Assembly: GCA_003164305.1 (NCBI GenBank)
Contig: PLSZ01000102.1
Coordinates: 1-5,386 of the forward strand
From: Acetobacteraceae bacterium
Lineage (GTDB): Bacteria; Pseudomonadota; Alphaproteobacteria; Acetobacterales; Acetobacteraceae
Reading direction: 5' to 3'
Length of the DNA stretch: 5,386 bases
The notes beneath the pieces are model-generated. The model searched no databases and was not told the origin of the DNA. It saw only the letters and a list, made by a program, of their open reading frames with translations. Of this stretch, positions 1 to 4,873 are shown piece after piece. Each line of letters starts with the position of its first letter. The stretch's first letter is position 1. The translations under genes and the position numbers were made by a program.

Positions 1-83
1 GTTGGAGGCGGGCAGCGGCGCAGCAAATGCAGCGCGAGCAGCGTCCCGCTGAAACCCGCCCCCACGATCGCGATCGTTGTCAT
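1..83 (-). CDS. FAD/NAD(P)-binding protein, N-terminal fragment (runs off the left edge)
   Basis: Only the first 27 codons lie in the window. They read MTTIAIVGAGFSGTLLALHL and then continue into an arginine- and proline-rich stretch. The hydrophobic strand followed by GAGFSG (residues 8-13) is a dinucleotide-binding Rossmann GxGxxG motif, placed right at the N-terminus as in FAD-dependent oxidoreductases and the FAD/NAD(P)-binding (NAD_binding_9-like) family. The reaction cannot be told from this fragment. The start at 83 is chosen because Rossmann oxidoreductases usually begin a few residues before this strand. However, its ribosome site is weak, and the frame stays open upstream to an ATG at 248 that has a strong GGGGAGG site. 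The real protein could therefore carry a 55-residue N-terminal extension. The gene is transcribed away from the sulfur-type operon and may share its intergenic control region. Confidence 0.72.
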   Translation of the reverse strand, partial: MTTIAIVGAGFSGTLLALHLLRRCPPP

Positions 84-253
84 GCTCTGGCTCGCCCTTG
101 TTGACCTGAATGCAGCAGGATCGGCGGTCAGTTCGGTGTCTCCGATCTTCCCGGACGGCGCGAATTCCTGCCCGTTTGGGCGAAAATCGCGCACCGCTCC
201 CTTTCCGAGGGAAGAATTCCACGCTGGTGCGGCGCGGGTCAATGACATTATCG

Positions 254-260
254 CCTCCCC
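254..260 (-). promoter_or_regulatory. Strong Shine-Dalgarno site for an alternative upstream start of the left-edge gene
   Basis: On the minus strand GGGGAGG is followed by five bases and an ATG (248 to 246). This ATG is in frame with the Rossmann-fold gene and no stop intervenes. By ribosome-site quality it beats the start at 83. By family length and motif position 83 is favoured. It is recorded because it decides the start. Confidence 0.4.
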
Positions 261-324
261 GCATGCTGGTTCGGAGGAGACATTCGGCGCCCACTAATTT
301 ACGCGGTTATTTCGTGTTTAATAG

Positions 325-351
325 TTGACTGACATTCCTGTGACGTATAAT
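325..351 (+). promoter_or_regulatory. Candidate sigma70 promoter for the operon
   Basis: TTGACT at 325-330 and a perfect TATAAT at 346-351 lie in an AT-rich island of an otherwise GC-rich region. The spacer is 15 bases, shorter than the preferred 17, so promoter activity may depend on an activator. An imperfect dyad, TGACATTCCTGTGA (330-343), sits in the spacer and could be an operator, but no regulator can be named. Transcription would start near 358, about 190 bases before the first operon gene. Confidence 0.5.
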
Positions 352-382
352 CGTGATGCGGTAAGGCTCGCATTCTCATCGC

Positions 383-451
383 ATGCAGGCCGGCATGTTG
401 CATTGCTACGCGTCCCTGGCTCCCGCCCTGATGGAACGCTGTTGTCGTTGA
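383..451 (+). CDS. Putative cysteine-responsive leader peptide
   Basis: This is a short open frame of 22 codons from ATG 383, or 18 codons from ATG 395. The shorter version reads MLHCYASLAPALMERCCR. It ends with two consecutive TGT cysteine codons (440-445), an arginine codon and TGA (449-451), and it has a third cysteine codon at 404. It begins about 25 bases after the predicted transcription start and stops 7 bases before the first hairpin arm. ATG 395 has a weak AGG (387-389) five bases upstream, while ATG 383 has no good ribosome site. Leader peptides with clustered cysteine codons are known upstream of sulfur-assimilation genes, where ribosome pausing at low cysteine changes downstream expression. 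The downstream genes here look sulfur-related, which fits. It is a very short frame with poor initiation signals, so chance is a real alternative. Confidence 0.42.
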   Translation: MQAGMLHCYASLAPALMERCCR

Positions 452-503
452 CCCGACGCGCGCCAACTGGCGCGACGACCTGACGCGCGCCAACCGGCGC
501 GAC
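450..503 (+). repeat. Two tandem 27-base units, each an inverted-repeat hairpin
   Basis: Units 450-476 and 477-503 are adjacent and differ at two bases (454/481 and 468/495). Unit 1 contains CGCGCCA (459-465), AC, TGGCGCG (468-474), a 7-bp stem. Unit 2 contains CGCGCC (486-491), AACC, GGCGCG (496-501), a 6-bp stem with a four-base loop. Because the arms are identical, the right arm of unit 1 can also pair with the left arm of unit 2, giving mutually exclusive folds. In addition 441-448, overlapping the leader Cys codons, can pair with 472-479 (eight pairs, two of them G-U). No T-run follows, so neither hairpin is an intrinsic terminator. They could instead be a double DNA operator or an attenuator. 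Confidence 0.7.
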
Positions 504-536
504 CCGCCCGCATCGACACCTCAGCCCCCACGCACC
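502..536 (+). promoter_or_regulatory. C-rich, G-poor tract (possible Rho-loading site)
   Basis: In these 35 bases I count 21 C and 5 G, directly downstream of the leader frame and hairpins and upstream of the first operon gene. Untranslated C-rich, G-poor RNA is the usual character of a Rho utilisation site. If the leader is an attenuator lacking an intrinsic terminator, Rho would be the natural partner. Composition is the only evidence. Confidence 0.25.
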
Positions 537-549
537 GGAAAATTCGACC

Positions 550-834
550 ATGAGCTTTTGGCGCAAGCACCAGCATGTCGTGCCCCTCACGGGCCACAAT
601 ATCTCCCAATCTTCGACTGAGCCGGAGAAGCGCGTGCCCATGCGGCACTCCAAACCGGTGGAAGTCGATGGCGTGTTCCTCGGCGCCGCGGTCGAGCATG
701 AACTGGGGGTGCGCTTTATTTCGGTCGACGGTCGGGTCAGCGATATGAACGAAAGCATCTGGCCGAACTTCGACTACGCGAAAAGCTCGGCCAGGCAGAT
801 GTTTCGAGCCAACCGTTCATTTACGTCGCCCTGA
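550..834 (+). CDS. Small protein of unknown function, first gene of the operon
   Basis: I do not recognise this 94-residue protein. It has no membrane segment, signal peptide or cysteine. The core, about residues 36-88, predicts as beta strands (GVFLGAAVE, GVRFISVD), a linker with an SIWPNFD motif (residues 73-79) and a basic helix (AKSSARQMFRANR), which suggests a small folded domain. Codon third positions are about 75-80% G or C throughout, like the neighbouring genes, supporting real coding. Two starts are possible. ATG 550 has GGAAAA seven bases upstream. ATG 640, giving 65 residues, has a better GGAGAA (624-629) with ten bases of spacing and would remove a low-complexity N-terminus. The gene ends 17 bases before the monooxygenase gene and is surely cotranscribed with it, so an accessory role in uptake or oxidation of the same substrate is plausible. 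Its function is unknown. Confidence 0.65.
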   Translation: MSFWRKHQHVVPLTGHNISQSSTEPEKRVPMRHSKPVEVDGVFLGAAVEHELGVRFISVDGRVSDMNESIWPNFDYAKSSARQMFRANRSFTSP

Positions 835-851
835 AAGCGGGGACGATCGGC

Positions 852-2240
852 ATGAACAAGGAAATCCGGCTGAACGCGTTCGACATGAACTGCGTCGGGC
901 ATATTCAACACGGGATGTGGACCCATCCGCGCGATCGCTCCGCCGACTATAATACGCTGGAATATTGGCAGCATCTCGCGCGTACCGCGGAACGCGGTTT
1001 GTTCGATGGGATTTTCCTGGCGGATATCGTTGGTGTCTACGACGTCTATAAAGACGGTCCGGCGCCTTCGATCCTCAACACGGTGCAAATCCCCGTTAAT
1101 GACCCCATGCTGGTCGTGCCGGCGATGGCGGCGGTCACCCGCCACATCGGCTTCGGCGTCACCAGTAATCTGACCTACGAACCGCCATACTTGTTCGCAC
1201 GGCGCGCTTCGACGCTGGATCACCTGACCCGCGGCCGTTTCGGTTGGAACATTGTCACCGGCTACCTCGACAGCGCCGCGCGCGGCATGGGTCTGCCGGC
1301 GCAGCACGACCACGACACACGCTATGATGTCGCCGATGAGTACATGGAAGTCGTCTACAAATTATGGGAAGGCAGTTGGGAAGACGACGCGGTGTTACGC
1401 GACCGCGACAACCGGATTTTCGCCGACCCGGACAAGATCCACCGTGTGCGGCATTTCGGCCGCCACTATCAGGTCGATGCCATCCACCTGGCGGAGCCGT
1501 CGCCACAACGAACACCGGTGTTGTACCAGGCTGGGTCCTCCGCACGTGGACGCGAATTCGCCGCGACGCATGCCGAATGCGTGTTCGTCAACGGCCCGGA
1601 CAAGACGATCACCCGATCGCTGGTTGGCGATATCCGTCGACGCGCGGTGGCGCATGGACGCACGCCCGATGACATCCTGGTCTTTCTCGGCCGCACCGTG
1701 GTGGTCGGTGAGACGCACAAGCAGGCAATCGAAAAGTACCAGGAATATCATCGACACGCGAGCATTGAAGGGGCGCTCGCGCATTTCTCGAGTTCAATCG
1801 GGGTCGATCTCTCGCGTTACGAACTCGACGAGCCGATCCGTCACGAGAGGAACAACGCTAATAATTCCGCGATCGAAGCGATCACTTCACTCAGCACCGA
1901 ACCCTGGACGCTCCGCCGTCTCATTGGCCAGATGGGACTTGGTTCGCGCAACGCGCCGATCGTCGGGTCAGCCTATGAGGTCGCCGATGAGCTGATCGCG
2001 TGGGTCGAGGAAACCGGCATTGACGGTTTCAATCTCAGCCGCATCGTGACACCGGAAAGCCTGGAGGATTTCGTCGACCTGGTCGTGCCGCTGCTGCAAG
2101 ACCGCGGCGTCTACAAGCGGGATTACGCGCAGGGAACGTTGCGCGAGAAACTATTCGGCGATGCGAGGTTGCCGGAGACGCATCCCGCTGCCTCCCATCG
2201 ATGGCGGACCGAACACTTGCGTCAGACCGCGGCGGAATAG
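852..2240 (+). CDS. LLM-class FMN-dependent monooxygenase, NtaA/SnaA/DszA (DmoA) family
   Basis: This is a 462-residue cytosolic flavin monooxygenase, close to the usual length of about 450 for the family. Such enzymes use FMNH2 supplied by a separate reductase, plus O2, to oxidise small sulfur or nitrogen compounds (nitrilotriacetate, dimethyl sulfide, dibenzothiophene sulfone, succinylated cysteine). Seen in order: N-terminal strand LNAFDMNCVGHIQHGMW, FDGIFLADIVGVYDVY (51-66), TSNLTYEPPYLFARR (104-118), the family hallmark GRFGWNIVT (128-136) with SAARGMG (141-147), RYDVADEYMEVVYKLWEGSW (157-176), DPDKIH (192-197), VLYQAGSSARGREFAA (223-238, the phosphate-binding region) and the C-terminal GIDGFNLS (389-396). 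ATG 852 has GGGGA (839-843) eight bases upstream. It lies 17 bases after the small unknown gene and 8 bases before a MetN-type ATPase gene, which suggests an imported, probably sulfur-containing substrate. The exact substrate cannot be read from sequence, and no flavin reductase is in the window. Confidence 0.95.
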   Translation: MNKEIRLNAFDMNCVGHIQHGMWTHPRDRSADYNTLEYWQHLARTAERGLFDGIFLADIVGVYDVYKDGPAPSILNTVQIPVNDPMLVVPAMAAVTRHIGFGVTSNLTYEPPYLFARRASTLDHLTRGRFGWNIVTGYLDSAARGMGLPAQHDHDTRYDVADEYMEVVYKLWEGSWEDDAVLRDRDNRIFADPDKIHRVRHFGRHYQVDAIHLAEPSPQRTPVLYQAGSSARGREFAATHAECVFVNGPDKTITRSLVGDIRRRAVAHGRTPDDILVFLGRTVVVGETHKQAIEKYQEYHRHASIEGALAHFSSSIGVDLSRYELDEPIRHERNNANNSAIEAITSLSTEPWTLRRLIGQMGLGSRNAPIVGSAYEVADELIAWVEETGIDGFNLSRIVTPESLEDFVDLVVPLLQDRGVYKRDYAQGTLREKLFGDARLPETHPAASHRWRTEHLRQTAAE

Positions 2241-2244
2241 GAGG
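2239..2244 (+). promoter_or_regulatory. Ribosome-binding site that fixes the MetN-like start
   Basis: A perfect AGGAGG overlaps the last two bases of the monooxygenase stop codon and is followed four bases later by ATG 2249. It rules in favour of 2249 over the in-frame ATG at 2201, which lies inside the upstream gene and has no comparable site. Translational coupling with the monooxygenase is likely. Confidence 0.85.
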
Positions 2245-2248
2245 CATC

Positions 2249-3391
2249 ATGAACTCGTATTCCGATTGGTTTCATCCCGAGGTGGCCCTGCTATCAGAGG
2301 AATTACTCTGGCCGTACAAACACATCGACGACGAACGCCACGAGGAGCCGCTGGACCATTACGATGGGCCGGTGGTTCGTCTCGGTAGCGTCAGCAAATC
2401 GTTCGGCCGTGTCCAGGCGTTGAACGACGTCACCTTCGAGGTTCAACGCGGCGAAATCCTCGGCATCATCGGCCGGAGCGGCGCTGGGAAATCGACATTG
2501 ATCCGTTGCCTCAACGGCCTGGAGAAGCCGGATCGCGGGCGTGTCGAAATCCTTGGCCGGGATATCGCGCCATTGAGCGAACACGCGTTACGCGGCGTGC
2601 GGCGGCAAATCGGCATGATTTTCCAGCACTTCAATCTGTTGTCCGCCAAAACGGTGGCGCAGAACGTGACGCTGCCCTTGAAGATCGCGGGCGCCGATAA
2701 ACCGGAACGCACGGAGCGAGTGCGGGAGCTGCTGGACCTGGTCGGCCTCACGGACAAAGCCAGATCGTTCCCGGCGCAACTGTCCGGCGGCCAAAAGCAG
2801 CGGGTTGGCATCGCCCGGGCCTTAGCCGCGCGACCCGCTTTGCTGCTGTCGGACGAGGCGACCTCAGCGCTCGACCCGGAAACGACATTGTCGATCCTGA
2901 ACCTGCTGCGTGACATCAACCGGCGCCTCGGCCTGACGATCGTTCTCATCACGCATGAAATGAGCGTGGTGCGCGCGGTCGCCGATCGCGTGATCGTGCT
3001 CGACGAAGGGCGTGTTCTGGAAGAGGGCGACGCTCTGAGTGTGTTCACAGCACCTCAGGCCGCTTTGACGGAGCGGTTACTCGGCATCGACCCGGCAGAC
3101 CTCCCGAGGGGATTGCGCGATGTGTGGACCGAGGGCGGGTATCTCGTTCTGCGCGTGCAACTGACGGGAACAGCCGCGCAACGCCCGGTGCTGGCGGAGC
3201 TGACGCGCGACCTGGCCGTGTTGCCGATCGTGCTGCGCGCGTCGGTCCAGCAGGTGCGAGAGCAGGCGGTAGTCACGTTCGTTGTCGCCATCGGCGATCT
3301 CAGCGAGTCGCTCGGCCGGCGCATCGGCGAATATCTCACGACGCGCGTCTCGCGTCTGGAAGTGTTGGGTTATGCTCAACACCTGGCCTGA
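2249..3391 (+). CDS. metN: MetN-family ABC importer ATPase with NIL domain
   Basis: This 380-residue ATPase energises a methionine-type importer at the inner membrane's cytoplasmic face, working as a dimer with the permease. Visible motifs: Walker A GRSGAGKS (75-82), Q-loop IFQHFNLL (Q126), signature LSGGQ (178-182), Walker B LLLSDEAT (198-205, D202 and catalytic E203), D-loop SALD (206-209) and H-switch ITH (H236). Residues from about 295 form the C-terminal NIL (ACT-like) domain that in MetN binds methionine and shuts transport off (trans-inhibition). A hydrophilic segment of about 40 residues precedes the usual start of the domain at VVRLGSVSKSF. It is rich in acidic and aromatic residues and is not typical of MetN (E. 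coli MetN is 343 residues). The start is set by AGGAGG at 2239-2244. The gene overlaps the permease gene by 20 bases. The family is certain. The substrate may be another sulfur compound, so metN is a family name here. Confidence 0.93.
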   Translation: MNSYSDWFHPEVALLSEELLWPYKHIDDERHEEPLDHYDGPVVRLGSVSKSFGRVQALNDVTFEVQRGEILGIIGRSGAGKSTLIRCLNGLEKPDRGRVEILGRDIAPLSEHALRGVRRQIGMIFQHFNLLSAKTVAQNVTLPLKIAGADKPERTERVRELLDLVGLTDKARSFPAQLSGGQKQRVGIARALAARPALLLSDEATSALDPETTLSILNLLRDINRRLGLTIVLITHEMSVVRAVADRVIVLDEGRVLEEGDALSVFTAPQAALTERLLGIDPADLPRGLRDVWTEGGYLVLRVQLTGTAAQRPVLAELTRDLAVLPIVLRASVQQVREQAVVTFVVAIGDLSESLGRRIGEYLTTRVSRLEVLGYAQHLA

Positions 3392-4025
3392 CATGTTTCT
3401 TCAGGCGCTGTGGGAAACGCTGGAGATGACCAGCGCCGCCGGCGCGATCGCGTTCGTCGCGGGCTTGCCTCTGGGCTTGTTATTGGTCGGCGCCGCCCCC
3501 GGCGGTATCTGGGAGAACCGCTTCATCGATCGCACGTTCGGCACCGTGGTCAACGCGTTCCGGGCGGTGCCATTCATCATTCTGATGGTAGCCCTGATCC
3601 CGGTGACCCGGTTAATCGCCGGCACCTCCATCGGCACCGAAGCCGCGATCGTGCCTCTGGCGATTGGGGCTACGCCGTACTACGCGCGCATTGCGGAAGT
3701 TTCATTGCGGGACGTGGACCGCGGCCTGATCGAGGCGGTGAAGTCAATGGGTGGCGGCCGTTGGACCATCGTTCGCGAAGTCCTGGTGCCCGAGGCACTG
3801 CCCGGACTGTTGGCCGGCTTCACGGTCACACTGGTGACGATGATCGGTGCCTCGGCGATGGCGGGTGCGATCGGTGCCGGCGGACTAGGAGATCTGGCGA
3901 TCCGTTACGGCTATCAACGTTTCAATACCGGGATCATGTTCGGCGTCATCGTGGTGTTGATCGTTCTGGTGTCCCTGGTGCAAACAGGCGGCGACCGGCT
4001 GGCCCGACTTTTCGATCATCGCTGA
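3372..4025 (+). CDS. metI: MetI-family ABC importer permease
   Basis: This 217-residue inner-membrane permease is the same length as E. coli MetI and aligns with it almost throughout. Hydrophobic membrane segments lie near residues 15-42, 57-80, 88-103, 144-172 and 186-204. The cytoplasmic coupling (EAA) loop reads EAVKSMGGGRWTIVREVLVP (121-140) and contacts the ATPase. Other conserved blocks are NAFRAVPFIILMVALIP (61-77), GTSIGTEAAIVPLAIGATP (84-102) and GAIGAGGLGDL (165-175). ATG 3372 is chosen because GGAAG (3358-3362) lies nine bases upstream and the length then matches the family. The next ATG, 3393, has no ribosome site. The gene starts inside the last codons of the ATPase gene, a 20-base overlap implying translational coupling, and ends 17 bases before the binding-protein gene. 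Confidence 0.95.
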   Translation: MLNTWPDMFLQALWETLEMTSAAGAIAFVAGLPLGLLLVGAAPGGIWENRFIDRTFGTVVNAFRAVPFIILMVALIPVTRLIAGTSIGTEAAIVPLAIGATPYYARIAEVSLRDVDRGLIEAVKSMGGGRWTIVREVLVPEALPGLLAGFTVTLVTMIGASAMAGAIGAGGLGDLAIRYGYQRFNTGIMFGVIVVLIVLVSLVQTGGDRLARLFDHR

Positions 4026-4042
4026 ACGAGGTTTTCGCTGTC

Positions 4043-4837
4043 ATGACCCTGCTCAATCGACGTACGTTCGTCGCGGCGACACTCTTGTTGTCCTCGGTAC
4101 GCAAATCCTGGGCTGAAGAGCCGCCATTGAAAATTGGCTCCCCGAGCGGACCGTTTGGGGACATCCTGGGGTTCGCCATCCAGGAAGCTGAAAAGCAAGG
4201 GCTCAAGGTGAAGAAGATCGAGTTCACCGATTGGATCACGCCGAATGAGGCGCTGGCCGCGGGTGAGATCGATGCCAATCTGTTTCAGCACATTCCATTT
4301 CTGAACGCGGCCATCAAGGCGCGTGGATACAAACTCGTGCCCATCGCGCCCACGACCGTTATGGGGATGGCGCTTTTCTCCCACAAGGTGACATCGTTCG
4401 ACCAGGTCAAGGACGGCGCGACGGTGGCGATCGCGAACGATCCGGTCAACGGCGCGCGCGGCCTGCAATTGTTTCAGAAGGCGGGGCTGATCACCTTGAA
4501 GCCCGAAGTTGGCGACGATGCGACCGTCGAGGACATCGTCGCCAATCCGCGGCATCTGCGGTTTCTGCAACTGGAGGCGGCGCAGTTGCCGCGCGCGCTG
4601 GATGACGTCGCGCTGGCGCAGGTCAGCATCAGCTACCTGATGATATCGGGTGGCGACCCGGGTTCGGCTTTGCTGACCGATGGCGAAGGCGATCCGCACT
4701 ACGCGCTGAACTTTGTCGTGCGGGCGGACCACGAACATGATCCTCGGACCTTGCGGTTCGTGGATATCTATCGGTCACCAGCGGTGAAAGCATTTATTGT
4801 CGACCTTTATGGAAAGTACATCCGGCCCGTCTGGTAG
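4043..4837 (+). CDS. metQ: MetQ/NlpA-family periplasmic substrate-binding protein
   Basis: This 264-residue periplasmic receptor delivers substrate to the MetNI-type transporter. Family blocks seen: FTDWITPNEALAAGEIDANL (61-80), FQHIPFL (81-87), GATVAIANDPVNGARG (125-140), LEAAQLPRALDD (177-188) and the C-terminal YGKYIRPVW. The signal sequence NRRTFVAATLLLSS ends in SWA (22-24) before EE. It has a twin-arginine start (RR at 6-7) and no lipobox cysteine, so it is probably a soluble periplasmic protein, perhaps Tat-exported, unlike the lipoprotein MetQ of E. coli. By my alignment two asparagines of E. coli MetQ, N202 and the methionine-contacting N229, are replaced by S195 and L222, while F81, H83 and R139 are kept. 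The ligand may therefore not be methionine. ATG 4043 has GAGG 11 bases upstream. It is the last gene of the operon. Confidence 0.94.
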   Translation: MTLLNRRTFVAATLLLSSVRKSWAEEPPLKIGSPSGPFGDILGFAIQEAEKQGLKVKKIEFTDWITPNEALAAGEIDANLFQHIPFLNAAIKARGYKLVPIAPTTVMGMALFSHKVTSFDQVKDGATVAIANDPVNGARGLQLFQKAGLITLKPEVGDDATVEDIVANPRHLRFLQLEAAQLPRALDDVALAQVSISYLMISGGDPGSALLTDGEGDPHYALNFVVRADHEHDPRTLRFVDIYRSPAVKAFIVDLYGKYIRPVW

Positions 4838-4873
4838 CCTGTTTCTCCCGACCTCAATCGGTGGAGCGAACCC

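Larger units (their letters stand above)
84..549. other. Divergent intergenic control region
   Basis: About 466 bases lie between the minus-strand oxidoreductase start (83) and the plus-strand operon. Bases 84-290 show no convincing plus-strand gene, but on the minus strand they may be an N-terminal extension of the left-edge gene (open to an ATG at 248). Bases 292-351 are clearly more AT-rich than their surroundings and hold a promoter. Bases 352-549 would be a transcribed leader of about 190 bases containing a short Cys-rich open frame, two tandem hairpin units and a C-rich tract. So long a structured leader before a small operon suggests post-initiation regulation. Confidence 0.6.

Noticed and set aside
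82..328. Plus-strand small open frames in the intergenic region
   Set aside because: They are low-quality sequences without ribosome sites, opposite the minus-strand frame that leads into the Rossmann motif.
450..503. CRISPR array
   Set aside because: The two units are directly adjacent with no spacer, and there are only two copies.
352..549. SAM or other known sulfur riboswitch in the leader
   Set aside because: I see no SAM-I or SAM-II core sequence or helix arrangement. The structure present is explained by the tandem hairpins.
318..758. Minus-strand open frame across the leader and small gene
   Set aside because: It runs antisense to the promoter, hairpins and plus-strand small gene. 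Its APVGAR repeats are just the 27-base DNA repeat translated.
774..1313. Long minus-strand open frame opposite the monooxygenase
   Set aside because: It is antisense to a well-supported gene, with composition typical of an antisense shadow and no recognisable domain. The same applies to the minus-strand frames at 1395-1784, 2443-3048 and 4016-4738.
2201..2248. Upstream in-frame start for the MetN-like gene
   Set aside because: It lies within the monooxygenase coding end, has no ribosome site, and the perfect AGGAGG at 2239-2244 serves ATG 2249.
3282..3371. Longer start for the permease inside the ATPase gene
   Set aside because: The added residues are Ser/Arg-rich out-of-frame reading of the MetN NIL domain, and the start at 3372 gives exactly the family length.
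3410..4042. Upstream open frame continuous with the binding-protein gene
   Set aside because: It is an Arg/Gly/Asp-rich shadow of the permease gene. The signal peptide and family similarity begin at 4043.
4838..4873. Intrinsic terminator between the convergent genes
   Set aside because: Only a 4-bp stem (CCGA 4848-4851 with TCGG 4858-4861) and no T-run in either direction, so it is too weak to call.
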